Below, one piece after another: positions 27,588 to 36,148 of a stretch of 64,000 nt of DNA (positions within the stretch are counted from its first letter, which is position 1; each line of letters starts with the position of its first letter). The notes under the pieces were generated by a model that made no database searches, was not told the origin of the DNA, and was given only the letters and a program-made list of their open reading frames with translations. Made by a program: the position numbers and the translations under genes. Source of the DNA: Acinetobacter colistiniresistens (lineage in GTDB: Bacteria; Pseudomonadota; Gammaproteobacteria; Pseudomonadales; Moraxellaceae); the NCBI RefSeq assembly GCF_000413935.1, contig NZ_KE340381.1:348939-412938 (forward strand), given 5' to 3'.

Positions 27588-28652
27588 TTAGCGTTTCAAA
27601 GAAGCACTAAAGTTCAACATTCGATCTAAGGGTAATTTCGCTCGTTCAGCTAGGGCTGGATCAACGTGTATTTCTTGATCAGCATGCTGTAATACATGCA
27701 AAATGCCATCAAGTTCATTCATTGCCATCCACGGGCAATGTGCACATGAACGACAAGTTGCCCCCTCACCTGCAGTTGGTGCTTCAAATAATTCCTTATC
27801 TGGCGCTGCTTGCTGCATTTTATAGAAAATGCCCCGATCTGTTGCCACGATCATTTGTTTATGTGGCAAGGTCTGTGCAGCTTTGATCAGTTGTGAAGTA
27901 CTCCCCACTGCATCTGCAATATCCACCACCGATTCAGGTGATTCAGGATGAACCAATACCGCCGCATCAGGGTAAAGCGCTTTCATCTGTGCAATACCAC
28001 GCGCACGGAATTCTTCATGCACGATACATGCACCATCCCACAACAACATTTCAGCGCCTGTTTTCTTTTGAATATAACGACCTAAATGCTGATCTGGTGC
28101 CCAAATAATTTTTTCACCCAAACTATCTAAATGCTCAATAATCTCAACCGCACAACTTGAAGTCACCACCCAATCGGCACGTGCTTTCACAGCCGCCGAG
28201 GTATTGGCATACACCACCACGGTATGATCAGGATGTTGATCGCAGAATGCTGTGAACTCATCCACAGGGCACCCCAAATCGAGTGAACAGGTTGCTTCTA
28301 AAGTTGGCATCAATATTGTTTTTTCAGGAGATAAAATTTTAGAGGTTTCACCCATAAACTTCACCCCAGCAACCACCAAGGTAGTCGCAGAATGATCACG
28401 ACCAAAACGCGCCATTTCCAATGAATCAGAAACACAGCCACCTGTCAGTTCGGCAAGCTCCTGCACTTCAGGATCACAGTAATAGTGAGCCACAAGCACT
28501 GCATTTCGTTTTTTCAACTCTGCTGCAATTTGGGCAAACTTTTCTTGTTTCACTTCTGGGCTAAGGCTATTGTCCTTTGGCTCGCCCAAACGATCTAAAT
28601 GCGCCTGCACAATATTTTTGGCTTCGTTCGCAATTAAATTCGCATCATTCAT
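27588..28652 (-). CDS. nadA: Quinolinate synthase A
   Basis: 354 residues, normal for the family. It condenses iminoaspartate with dihydroxyacetone phosphate to quinolinate in NAD synthesis, using a [4Fe-4S] cluster. Cluster cysteines are visible in [15 protein letters not shown] and [13 protein letters not shown]. Other NadA marks: [19 protein letters not shown] and [12 protein letters not shown]. The last 20 residues follow a conserved MNELDGI region. It stands alone; a terminator separates it from argJ upstream. Confidence 0.97.
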   Translation of the reverse strand: MNDANLIANEAKNIVQAHLDRLGEPKDNSLSPEVKQEKFAQIAAELKKRNAVLVAHYYCDPEVQELAELTGGCVSDSLEMARFGRDHSATTLVVAGVKFMGETSKILSPEKTILMPTLEATCSLDLGCPVDEFTAFCDQHPDHTVVVYANTSAAVKARADWVVTSSCAVEIIEHLDSLGEKIIWAPDQHLGRYIQKKTGAEMLLWDGACIVHEEFRARGIAQMKALYPDAAVLVHPESPESVVDIADAVGSTSQLIKAAQTLPHKQMIVATDRGIFYKMQQAAPDKELFEAPTAGEGATCRSCAHCPWMAMNELDGILHVLQHADQEIHVDPALAERAKLPLDRMLNFSASLKR

Positions 28653-28754
28653 AAAACGTCTTCTCTATCCTGCGTGCTTGCATCACTGCAAACTTTTAAC
28701 GTGGGTAATGGCGTGATCATTTGGGAAAAATCACCTCATCCACAAACTAGCTTA

Positions 28755-28784
28755 TAAAAAAAGCCCCACTGTGGAGGCTTTATT
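28755..28784 (-). terminator. Terminator downstream of argJ
   Basis: AAAGCC-CCAC and GTGG-AGGCTTT form an imperfect stem with a short loop; on the minus strand it ends in a T-run. It lies 12 bp after the argJ stop. Confidence 0.7.
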
Positions 28785-28795
28785 ATAACGCAAAT

Positions 28796-30016
28796 TTATG
28801 AGCGATAATCGGCATTAATTTTGACATAGTCGTAAGAAAAGTCACAGGTATATACCGTGTCTTTTGCTGTACCACGACCGAGGTCGATACGAATGCTAAT
28901 TTCTTTCTCAGCCATGACAGCTGCGCCCGCTTCTTCGGTATAGTCTGGGTTTGCACCACCATCTAGGCAAATCTGTACATCACCCAGCCAGACTTGAACT
29001 TTGCTCGTATCTAAGTTCGGTACACCCGCTTTACCAATCGCCATCACAATACGCCCCCAGTTTGGATCTGAAGCAAATAAAGCAGTTTTAATTAACGGTG
29101 ACTCAGCAACACTATAGGCAACATCACAACATTCTTGGGTATTGGCTCCGCCTTCCACCTGAACGGTAATGAACTTGGTCGCACCCTCACCATCACGCAC
29201 AATCAGTTGCGCCAAACGATTCATGATACGTGCAAGCACATCGAGCACTTGTTGATAACGTGCATCATCTTGGCTCTGGATTTCAGCACCGCCAGCTAGA
29301 CCTGTTGCTACAAAGATACAAGAGTCATTGGTCGAGGTATCACCATCAATGGTAATACGGTTAAAAGAATGCTCAACCGTGGTTTGCAATAAACGCTGTA
29401 CCAGTTCAGCACGAATCGGAGCATCGGTTGCAACGAAGCTGAGCATAGTCGCCATATTCGGACGAATCATGCCTGCGCCTTTGCTAATCCCCGTCATGGT
29501 ATAGCTCACACCATCCAGCTCAAACTGTTCAGATGCACCTTTAGGTGTCGTGTCTGTGGTCATAATGCCTGACGCAGCGTCCGCCCAATGATCGGCATTT
29601 AAATCATTTAATGCAGGTTGAATGCCTTGCACTAAGCGTTCAATCGGGAGTTGCTCACCAATCACACCCGTTGAAAAGGGTAAAATCTGATTGGCTTGAA
29701 CACCAGTTAACTCAGCCAACTTGGCACAAGTGGCTTCTGCATTTTTATAACCGACGGTACCTGTTGCAGCATTGGCATTGCCTGTATTGATAATCAGGTA
29801 CCGTGGTGTGTTCTCGGCCAAATGCTTTTTACTCAATTGAACAGGCGCAGCAGCAAAGGCGCTTTGGGTAAATACTCCAGCAACATTTGAGCCTTCGGTA
29901 AATTCAAAAATGACTAAATCTCGTCGATTTGGATAACGTACATACGCCTCAGTTGAGCCAATTTTTACACCCTGCACCACATGCATAAGTGGCATTGTTA
30001 CGTCACCAACAGCCAT
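28796..30016 (-). CDS. argJ: Bifunctional glutamate N-acetyltransferase / amino-acid acetyltransferase
   Basis: 406 residues from ATG 30016 ([11 protein letters not shown]); the frame is open six codons further but that start lacks support. ArgJ moves the acetyl group between ornithine and glutamate in the cyclic arginine pathway. It is made as one chain cut before a Thr; the site [16 protein letters not shown] is present, with the nucleophile in MATML. SDPNWGR and DGDTSTNDS are further family motifs. Confidence 0.95.
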   Translation of the reverse strand: MAVGDVTMPLMHVVQGVKIGSTEAYVRYPNRRDLVIFEFTEGSNVAGVFTQSAFAAAPVQLSKKHLAENTPRYLIINTGNANAATGTVGYKNAEATCAKLAELTGVQANQILPFSTGVIGEQLPIERLVQGIQPALNDLNADHWADAASGIMTTDTTPKGASEQFELDGVSYTMTGISKGAGMIRPNMATMLSFVATDAPIRAELVQRLLQTTVEHSFNRITIDGDTSTNDSCIFVATGLAGGAEIQSQDDARYQQVLDVLARIMNRLAQLIVRDGEGATKFITVQVEGGANTQECCDVAYSVAESPLIKTALFASDPNWGRIVMAIGKAGVPNLDTSKVQVWLGDVQICLDGGANPDYTEEAGAAVMAEKEISIRIDLGRGTAKDTVYTCDFSYDYVKINADYRS

Positions 30017-30156
30017 TTTTAAATATCCATTCAATTTGTTATGAAAGGCTTAAGCTTATTCCAAAAGGCGATTAAAATCGAGTATTAACGACAGGGATAA
30101 TTTATAAAATAAAGTTAGTTTTTTTAGAATTATATTCAACATTGACTATCGTGATA

Positions 30157-30249
30157 GGCGGCATGGATGCCGCTCGTTGGACAGGGGTTACATGGATGTA
30201 CCCTCTGTCCAATAAAAGATTTTTGTTACTTTTCATCTTTGAAAAGTAA
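30157..30249. repeat. Three-hairpin intergenic element
   Basis: Three successive inverted repeats: GCGGC/GCCGC at 30158-30173, TTGGACAGGGGTTA/TACCCTCTGTCCAA at 30177-30212, and TTACTTTT/AAAAGTAA at 30226-30249. The first two have the same CATGGATG around the loop. This pattern resembles repetitive intergenic units scattered in Acinetobacter chromosomes. It lies between argJ (start 30016) and the 3' end of ogt, in an otherwise empty 289-bp region. Confidence 0.6.
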
Positions 30250-30323
30250 AAGAATGCCTACACAAAATACATCTGATCCATTACAGATTTATGAGGCTAT
30301 GCAGACTTTGGAATTAAAATTAT

Positions 30324-30812
30324 TTAAGCTTTGTTTTGCTCTAAACTCAGTAAAATCTGCTTCTTATCCAGACCGCCTGCAAAACCCACCAACGCCCCAC
30401 TCGATCCAATTACCCGATGACACGGCGCAATAATCGAAATCGGATTCTTACCATTGGCGGCCCCAACAGCACGTACCGCTTTTTCATTGCCCAGCTGAAC
30501 GGCGATCTCTTTATAACTCCGTGTTTCGCCATAAGGAATCTTCAATAAAGCCTGCCAAACTTGTTGCTGAAATGCGGTACCTTGAAAGTCCAAAGGCAAA
30601 TCAAATTGCTGACGCTGCCCTGCAAAATATTGTTCTAATTGTTGTTTAACCTTATGCAGCATTGGATGCTGACGATCTTCTATCAGTTCAGAAAGCCGCA
30701 CCCGTTTATGGTCTTCATTGTCCCACATCACGGCGACCAGAGCCTGATCATGAGCAACCAGTTTTAATGCACCGACAGGAGAATCCATGTACATATACAC
30801 CAGTTGCATCAT
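30324..30812 (-). CDS. ogt: Methylated-DNA--protein-cysteine methyltransferase
   Basis: 162 residues. The active-site motif IIAPCHRVIGSSG carries the acceptor Cys that takes the O6-methyl group from guanine in a single suicide reaction. The helix-turn-helix QVWQALLKIPYGETRSYKEIA and AVRAVGAANGKNP are typical. No AdaA-type N-terminal regulatory domain, so Ogt-type. It follows gdx by 14 bp on the same strand and may be co-transcribed with it. Confidence 0.95.
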   Translation of the reverse strand: MMQLVYMYMDSPVGALKLVAHDQALVAVMWDNEDHKRVRLSELIEDRQHPMLHKVKQQLEQYFAGQRQQFDLPLDFQGTAFQQQVWQALLKIPYGETRSYKEIAVQLGNEKAVRAVGAANGKNPISIIAPCHRVIGSSGALVGFAGGLDKKQILLSLEQNKA

Positions 30813-30826
30813 ACTCTCCTAAAGCA

Positions 30827-31144
30827 TTAATTTGATGACAATTTCATCAATACAAGACCTGAAACGATTAATACCGCTGCGATCATGCGCATAGCCGTCA
30901 TTGGTTCATTCAAGATCAAAATGCCAACAACAAACGATCCAATCGCACCAATTCCCGTCCAGATGGTATAGGCCGTTCCAAGTGGAAGTGTCCGCATCGA
31001 CATGGAAAGTAATACCACACTTAAAATCATGAAAACAATGGTCACGATACTCGGCGTTAACTTGGTAAATCCTTCAGACATCTTCATGGAATATGCCCAA
31101 ATGACCTCAAAAATACCTGCCAAAATTAAAATTGCCCATGCCAT
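30827..31144 (-). CDS. gdx: Guanidinium exporter, SMR family (formerly SugE)
   Basis: 105 residues from ATG 31144 (MAWAILILAGIFEVIWAYSMK), four transmembrane helices, with the conserved membrane Glu in GIFEVIW. The GTAYTIWTGIGA motif is typical of the Gdx/SugE branch rather than EmrE. The longer open frame upstream runs through the riboswitch and is not coding. The guanidine-II riboswitch immediately upstream strongly supports guanidinium as the substrate. Confidence 0.95.
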   Translation of the reverse strand: MAWAILILAGIFEVIWAYSMKMSEGFTKLTPSIVTIVFMILSVVLLSMSMRTLPLGTAYTIWTGIGAIGSFVVGILILNEPMTAMRMIAAVLIVSGLVLMKLSSN

Positions 31145-31164
31145 TTTATTACGCTCAACTTTAT

Positions 31165-31216
31165 CGAGTGTCGGGTCGTCCCAACGTGATTCTTTCGGGG
31201 GAGGTCGTCCTCCTAG
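31165..31216 (-). promoter_or_regulatory. Guanidine-II (mini-ykkC) riboswitch
   Basis: On the minus strand two small hairpins follow one another: GGAGG-ACGA-CCTCC (31213-31200) and TTGGG-ACGA-CCCGA (31184-31171), separated by about 15 nt. Paired GC stems with ACGR tetraloops are the defining feature of this class, which binds guanidinium and frees the ribosome-binding site. It lies directly before gdx. Confidence 0.95.
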
Positions 31217-31312
31217 GTGCAGCAGTGTACTGTAAAACATACAAATTATGTGATTTGTTATGTATCTAAAATGACTAAGATATTGAAACAATAAACTTTC
31301 TATGGAGATGAA

Positions 31313-31858
31313 TCACTGCCAGACAATCTGATCGACACGCATCAATTCACATGCGCCATTACCCGTATCCTCTCGAGATAAGGAGCTCTTCCAACGCCAA
31401 CCATCTTCGGCCTTAATCTCAATCAGTGAGCCTTTTAAATACACCAAATCATCTTGTTTAATTTTTTTCATTTGTGAGGCAATCGCGGCATTGGCAGGCA
31501 CCAAATGCATATTGGCACTGTGGGTTACAATCTGCTGAAGTGGGATTGGAGGTTCGTGATCAATGGACCAACGATACCAACGGTTACTTTGAGAAATATC
31601 AATCTGTTTGTAGACCTGAGGATTGGCCATATCACCCCAACCTACGGCAATATCCATAGGAGAAAACTCAGCTTCACGCCCCAAGTTATAGTCTTCTCTT
31701 GAAAGCACACGGAATGAACCTTCATAATTTTCTAATGCCACAACTTGCACACCTTGCTGAGTCGTAATCTGACTGATATCAGGTGTAGGCTTAATCCATT
31801 TTGTCCACAGCATCCAACCGAGTGCAATCACCAGCAAGCCATACATCCATCTTGGCAT
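31313..31858 (-). CDS. Membrane-anchored conserved hypothetical protein
   Basis: 181 residues: one N-terminal helix (MYGLLVIALGWMLWTKWI) then a periplasmic domain. The C terminus has a conserved-looking motif (WRWKSSLSREDTGNGACELMRV). I recall similar proteins in Acinetobacter and Xanthomonadales without an assigned function. One base separates it from the next minus-strand gene upstream, so they form an operon. Confidence 0.8.
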   Translation of the reverse strand: MPRWMYGLLVIALGWMLWTKWIKPTPDISQITTQQGVQVVALENYEGSFRVLSREDYNLGREAEFSPMDIAVGWGDMANPQVYKQIDISQSNRWYRWSIDHEPPIPLQQIVTHSANMHLVPANAAIASQMKKIKQDDLVYLKGSLIEIKAEDGWRWKSSLSREDTGNGACELMRVDQIVWQ

Positions 31859-31859
31859 G

Positions 31860-32360
31860 TTATTGATCCTGTTTATTTTGTATGGCTCTTATCCATTGCT
31901 TAAATCGATCTAAAACAGTTGAAAAGAACTGTTGAATCAGACTTAAAACATTTTCATCTTGCTGCTCATATTTATCCTGAACCACATGTTGTTTAGAGGT
32001 CGCCAGTTCCATCGGTTCATAATGCGGCATGGTTTGCTGCAATTCCGCACCAAGATTCAAACGCTGTAATGCGGCAGTCACCTCAGCAATCGGATCCTGA
32101 TGATAGAGGGCTAAATGTCGTGCTTCTAAATCGATACAGTGCTCAATCAATTGATCTGAAAAAGGAAGTAATGCTTTTCTAACCCGCAGCACTTCAACAG
32201 GACTACTCATATGGGGAATATAGTAAAAACTGACATTCATACTGCCATCGGCAGGAATCAACTCAAGCTGAGAAGCCGACACACGTGCAGCTTTTTCTCG
32301 TAAATTGGTCGACGAGTTTGCTTTATCTATTATTGGATTGTGTTGTTGTTCTAAAGCCAT
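31860..32360 (-). CDS. Hypothetical protein with an HMA-like domain lacking the metal Cys
   Basis: 166 residues. Residues about 40-105 (VSFYYIPHMSSPVEVLRVRKALLPF, then IDLEARHLALYH and EVTAALQRLNLGAEL in pieces) follow the beta-alpha-beta-beta-alpha-beta pattern of heavy-metal-associated domains. Where the HMA motif has MxCxxC, this reads MSSP, so no metal-binding Cys remains. A C-terminal helical tail (about 125-166) is charged. It lies next to copper genes behind their terminator and heads a two-gene operon. Assignment is by pattern only. Confidence 0.6.
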   Translation of the reverse strand: MALEQQHNPIIDKANSSTNLREKAARVSASQLELIPADGSMNVSFYYIPHMSSPVEVLRVRKALLPFSDQLIEHCIDLEARHLALYHQDPIAEVTAALQRLNLGAELQQTMPHYEPMELATSKQHVVQDKYEQQDENVLSLIQQFFSTVLDRFKQWIRAIQNKQDQ

Positions 32361-32380
32361 TTATGCACCATGAATGACTC

Positions 32381-32414
32381 AAAAAAGATACTGTTAGTAT
32401 AAACCAACAGTATC
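32381..32414 (-). terminator. Terminator of the copAB operon
   Basis: GATACTGTT and AACAGTATC form a perfect 9-bp stem with a 10-nt loop; on the minus strand it is followed by TTTTTTG. Confidence 0.85.
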
Positions 32415-32442
32415 TCGAAAAAATGACATTTTAAACAAAATA

Positions 32443-33345
32443 TCAGAACTTTAGCGAAAGACCTGCACCGTAGACCCAACCATTTTTGGAATCACTGGCA
32501 GTTTGCCAATTGGTCTGCTTACGCCCGTTACTATAAGCATAGCCAACATCGATAAAAGGCATGACGCGGTTCTTGACGATTTCATAGCGTGTTTTGATCC
32601 CCACTTCTGCATCGGCAAGACCGGTTTTAGATGCATACTTGGATTCATCACGCAGTACCCATTCCATTTCCAGATAAGGCTGCATAATCAACTTTTGAGT
32701 CAGTAACAGATCGCGTTCCGTTTCCAATACAAAGCGCCATTGTTGATCTTGTCCGATATACAGATGCGCATCGGTTTCAAAGAAATACTGCGCCATGCCG
32801 TGCAAACCGACGACACCCTCAAATTGCTCTTTATCCACTTCACGATCAGGGTTATATCGGTAATTCACCCCTGCTTGCACATCCCAGAAATCTGCAATGT
32901 TTCGACTGTATAGCGCCGCCAGACTTTGCTCCGATTTTTCTGACTCAGCTTTGGCATAATCGGCAAGGATGAATAATTTATTTTCATCGGTTCCCACCCA
33001 AGTTTTTAACTTGGATTTGAGTGTGCCTTGTCCATCTTCATCAAGTAGCCATTGCGTATCTAACTGCGTCGCTTGATAGATCTGCCCACCATGCTCCTTA
33101 TAATGGCCCGCATGTTCATCTTTATTTTGCGTCTGCGGAGAAATACTTGGACTTTGATGTTGCGAATGATCCATCGCAGAGGTAGCGCTCATGGGCATAT
33201 TCTGCTGCGCCGACATATCCATTTGCATCATTTGATCATGTCCTTCATGTGCAAAAGTGAATGCACTTAAAGAAGAGACCAATCCGCCCATCGCCAATAA
33301 TTGTGTATAGCGTTTCATCTTGGAAGATTGCTTAGTGATGTGCAT
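32443..33345 (-). CDS. copB: Copper resistance protein B
   Basis: 300 residues from ATG 33345, just after AAGGAGCGAGCC, overlapping the copA stop by 14 bp. A signal peptide (LLAMGGLVSSLSAFTFA) is followed by a His/Met-rich stretch (HEGHDQMMQMDMS, MDHSQHQ) that can bind copper, then a beta-barrel domain (LKTWVGTDENKLFILADY, VQAGVNYRYNPD) ending in a Phe, as in outer-membrane CopB. Works with CopA in handling periplasmic copper. Confidence 0.93.
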   Translation of the reverse strand: MHITKQSSKMKRYTQLLAMGGLVSSLSAFTFAHEGHDQMMQMDMSAQQNMPMSATSAMDHSQHQSPSISPQTQNKDEHAGHYKEHGGQIYQATQLDTQWLLDEDGQGTLKSKLKTWVGTDENKLFILADYAKAESEKSEQSLAALYSRNIADFWDVQAGVNYRYNPDREVDKEQFEGVVGLHGMAQYFFETDAHLYIGQDQQWRFVLETERDLLLTQKLIMQPYLEMEWVLRDESKYASKTGLADAEVGIKTRYEIVKNRVMPFIDVGYAYSNGRKQTNWQTASDSKNGWVYGAGLSLKF

Positions 33346-35287
33346 GGCTCGCTCCTTGAGACGATTGAACTGGGGTTGCTGGTGCAGCTGTGCTTCCATC
33401 TACATTGGCGACAATTAACTTACTCATCATGCCCGCACTCATGTGATACAACAGGTGGCAATGGATCGCCCACTCTCCAATTTCATCCGCTGTCAGTAAA
33501 GCCGTAACGGTCTTGCCTGGCGGCACAATCAAAGTATGTTTATTTGGCATATCCTGTGGTGCCTGACCATTTTCCAACTGCATAAACATGCCGTGTAAAT
33601 GCATCGGATGCGCCATCATACTGTCATTGACAAATTTGAGACGGATACGTTCACCATAACGGACGGTTAAAGGCTTAAAGTCAGGATCACTAAACTTCTT
33701 ACCATCAATGGTCCAGATATAACGCTCCATGGTTCCACCCAAACGAATCACCACTTCACGTTCTGCTGGGCGACTATAGCTTTCAGGCTGCGGATTTAAG
33801 GATTGCAAATCTGCATAACTTAACGCTTTATGCCCCGCAGGCGTTGCCGCATTGGCCCAGCCCTGCACGGTATCCGTGTTTGATGCTTCAGAAGTTGCAG
33901 CTGATTGATGCTGGCTATGATCCATATTCGCCATATTCATTTGAGTATGTGCACTGTGATCCATAGCGGGCTGCGAAGTTGTTTCAGTCTTCACCTGATC
34001 TTGTGGCATCTGGTGCTGGCTATGATCCATATTTGCCATATTCATTTGAGCATGTGCACTGTGATCTATAGCTGGCTGCGAAGTTGTTGTAGTTTTCGCC
34101 TTGTCTTGTGGCATCTGATGCTGGCTATGATCCATATTGGCCATATTCATTGGCTGATCTGAACCATGATTCATTTTGCTCATATCCATCTGACCATGTG
34201 AACCGTGATCCATGCCCATATCTTCCATGGTCAACAAGGCACGTGGTCGCGCTTTAGGGATTTGAACTGCTTGGGTATTGGGTGTCATGTCATTGTGCAA
34301 TGACGCAATAGCAAAGCCCGTACGGTCAATCGATTCCGCTTCGATTTGATAATGGACTTGTTTTGGTTCGACCAGTACGTCATAGGTTTCAGCTGTACCG
34401 ATACGGAACTCATCCACAGGAACAGGTTTGACTGGCTGACCATCAGCACTGACCACGGTCATTTTTAAGTTGGGAATACGTACATCAAAGAAAGACATTG
34501 CTGAAGCATTGATAAAGCGTAAACGTACTTTTTCACCCGCGTTAAAAGCACCGGTCCAGTTTTGTTGTGGGGTCTGACCATTGACCAAGAAGGTATAGCC
34601 GTCTACATCGCCCATGTCAGTTTTGGCCATACGCATCTGATTCCATGCGGAACGATCTTGCCAGGTGGCTTTTAAACCCTGCGTTTTAACTTGTTTCCAG
34701 ACATCACCCAGTGTTTCACGATGGTTTTGATAGTATTCAGCAGACTTTTTCAAATTTGCCATGATCTTGTCACTTTCCGTTTCATGGAAATCCGACAACA
34801 TCACCACGTAGTCGCGCTGTGCTTTTTCATGTGCAGCAACAGGTTGCTTGCCTTTTGGATAAATCACCAAAGCGCCATACAAACCGTCTTGTTCCTGTCC
34901 CTTGCTATGTGCGTGATACCAATAGGTGCCGTTTTGACGTACTTTAAAACGATATTCAAAACTGCCATTTGGCTTAATCCCTTGGAAACCATTAAAACCA
35001 GGCACGCCATCCATCAGCCCAGGCAATAACAATCCATGCCAATGCAAAGACGTATCTTGATTTTTAAGCTGGTTATGCACATGAATCACCGCTTCATCGC
35101 CCTCTTCAAACTCTAATAGCGGGGCGATAAATTTACCGTTTACAGTAATACGCTTGACGGGCTTGCCGGTGACATTCACCGTCCCTTCATTAATGTTCAG
35201 ATGATATTCTTTAATTGCAGCCAGCGTATAAGGGGCAAACAATAGACTTAAGCTAGCAACAACGCCAGCATATAGTTTTGAAGACAT
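33332..35287 (-). CDS. copA: Copper resistance protein A, multicopper oxidase
   Basis: 651 residues. Copper-site motifs in order: HWHGLLLPGLMDG, YWYHAHSKGQEQDGLYG, HPMHLHGMF and HCHLLYHMSAGMM. The signal (SKLYAGVVASLSLLFAPYTLAA) lacks the twin arginine expected for many CopA proteins, which suggests Sec export. A central Met/His-rich insert (about residues 365-470) is made of repeats of DHSQHQ/MNMANMDHS, encoded by a 105-bp tandem repeat. It oxidises Cu(I) in the periplasm. copB follows with an overlap. Confidence 0.95.
   Translation of the reverse strand: MSSKLYAGVVASLSLLFAPYTLAAIKEYHLNINEGTVNVTGKPVKRITVNGKFIAPLLEFEEGDEAVIHVHNQLKNQDTSLHWHGLLLPGLMDGVPGFNGFQGIKPNGSFEYRFKVRQNGTYWYHAHSKGQEQDGLYGALVIYPKGKQPVAAHEKAQRDYVVMLSDFHETESDKIMANLKKSAEYYQNHRETLGDVWKQVKTQGLKATWQDRSAWNQMRMAKTDMGDVDGYTFLVNGQTPQQNWTGAFNAGEKVRLRFINASAMSFFDVRIPNLKMTVVSADGQPVKPVPVDEFRIGTAETYDVLVEPKQVHYQIEAESIDRTGFAIASLHNDMTPNTQAVQIPKARPRALLTMEDMGMDHGSHGQMDMSKMNHGSDQPMNMANMDHSQHQMPQDKAKTTTTSQPAIDHSAHAQMNMANMDHSQHQMPQDQVKTETTSQPAMDHSAHTQMNMANMDHSQHQSAATSEASNTDTVQGWANAATPAGHKALSYADLQSLNPQPESYSRPAEREVVIRLGGTMERYIWTIDGKKFSDPDFKPLTVRYGERIRLKFVNDSMMAHPMHLHGMFMQLENGQAPQDMPNKHTLIVPPGKTVTALLTADEIGEWAIHCHLLYHMSAGMMSKLIVANVDGSTAAPATPVQSSQGASHAHH
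33910..34150. repeat. 105-bp tandem repeat inside copA
   Basis: The segment starting GCTGGCTATGATCCATATT occurs at 33910, 34015 and 34120, exactly 105 bp (35 codons) apart. It encodes the Met/His-rich copper-binding insert. Being a multiple of three, copy-number change would lengthen or shorten the insert without a frameshift. Confidence 0.9.
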
Positions 35288-35356
35288 GATAATTTCCTAA
35301 TCTGTTAACTTTTCAAATTGCTCTTTTCATGGACAGAAAGAGCCTGTAAAGACAGA

Positions 35357-35779
35357 TCAGGCTTTAGGAGGGCGTAGAATCTCTTGCCAGTAGCCCGCAA
35401 GATGTCGAGCCTGATAATCCGTATTGGTACGGGTATTCAGCTCTAAAAAGGGTGTCGCCCTTAAACTTGGGCCATACGGATCCAAAGCCAGATTAACGCT
35501 TTGACAATGCGAGATACTATTGCAGTCCTGACAATGTTGATCGCTATGCAGTTTCCCATCATGACATTGTGCTGAACTCAATGAATCTGTTTTCGATTGC
35601 ATATGATGATGTTGATCCATCATTTGCTGATCATGACAGGCCATGGCTGGAATTGAAACTGAGCTATTTTGATCGGATTGAATCGCTTGAACAGCAGCCA
35701 CAGCCACGCCACTTCCCCCGATGAAAAATATCATCAGGAATACAAACCACACACGTTTGTATCGCTTGAGAAGTTGCAC
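35357..35779 (-). CDS. CopL-like metal-binding protein
   Basis: 140 residues starting at GTG 35779 with AAGGGAC upstream. An N-terminal hydrophobic segment (VWFVFLMIFFIGGSGVAVAAV) is followed by a Cys/His-rich region: ACHDQQMMDQHHHMQ, CHDGKLHSDQHCQDCNSISHC. It ends EILRPPKA, the RPP ending seen in DUF2946/CopL-type proteins. It precedes copA by 69 bp on the same strand, so it is the first gene of the copper operon. Copper sensing or buffering is inferred. Confidence 0.75.
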   Translation of the reverse strand: MQLLKRYKRVWFVFLMIFFIGGSGVAVAAVQAIQSDQNSSVSIPAMACHDQQMMDQHHHMQSKTDSLSSAQCHDGKLHSDQHCQDCNSISHCQSVNLALDPYGPSLRATPFLELNTRTNTDYQARHLAGYWQEILRPPKA

Positions 35780-35814
35780 TTAATGTCCCTTGTTTCAATC
35801 ATCAAAAAAGATTT

Positions 35815-35834
35815 AACCTTGCCTAGGATAAGTT
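35815..35834 (-). promoter_or_regulatory. Candidate CueR/MerR-type operator of the copper operon
   Basis: AACCTTGCCTAGGATAAGTT is an imperfect dyad resembling the ACCTTCC/GCAAGGT boxes of CueR-controlled copper promoters, 36 bp upstream of the CopL-like start. No regulator gene lies nearby. The -10 and -35 elements are not clear. Confidence 0.35.
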
Positions 35835-35978
35835 CTTTTGCAGTTATACACAATCATCTTTGTGTTTGAATTTCAGCAATTGCAGCGACACCCCACCCTA
35901 AACTGCTGCTTTATCAAACGAATTGACCTATTGATAAGCACGAGCAAAAATAAAGCAAAATAAATAAGTTAGTGCACA

Positions 35979-36007
35979 AAAAAAGGACAGAAAACTGTCC
36001 TTTTTTG
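35979..36007. terminator. Hairpin terminator between the copper promoter and rpe
   Basis: AAAAGGACAG and CTGTCCTTTT form a 10-bp stem with an AAAA loop and a T-run on the plus strand and an A/T-run on the other. It probably ends the minus-strand rpe transcript about 140 bp after its stop. Confidence 0.75.
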
Positions 36008-36063
36008 ATTATTTTGCTGTTAATATAAACAACTGAAATCATTTTGTTTATTTTAACAACATC

Positions 36064-36132
36064 TTATCCACCTGCTTATCAACACGGTTATCCACCGAGT
36101 TATAAACAAAGTTATCCACAAGTTTATGTGAA
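36064..36132 (+). promoter_or_regulatory. Run of DnaA-box-like sites at exact 12-bp spacing
   Basis: TTATCCACC (36064), TTATCAACA (36076), TTATCCACC (36088), TTATAAACA (36100), TTATCCACA (36112) and the weaker TTATGTGAA (36124) all start 12 bp apart in the same orientation. The fifth is a consensus DnaA box (TTATnCACA); the others differ by one or more bases. It lies in the gap after rpe, with no dnaA or replication gene near. Confidence 0.55.
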
Positions 36133-36148
36133 TAATAGAATGAAAATA

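Noticed and set aside
30167..30433. Plus-strand 88-codon frame between argJ and ogt
   Set aside because: It runs through the three-hairpin element and then antisense to the conserved 3' end of ogt.
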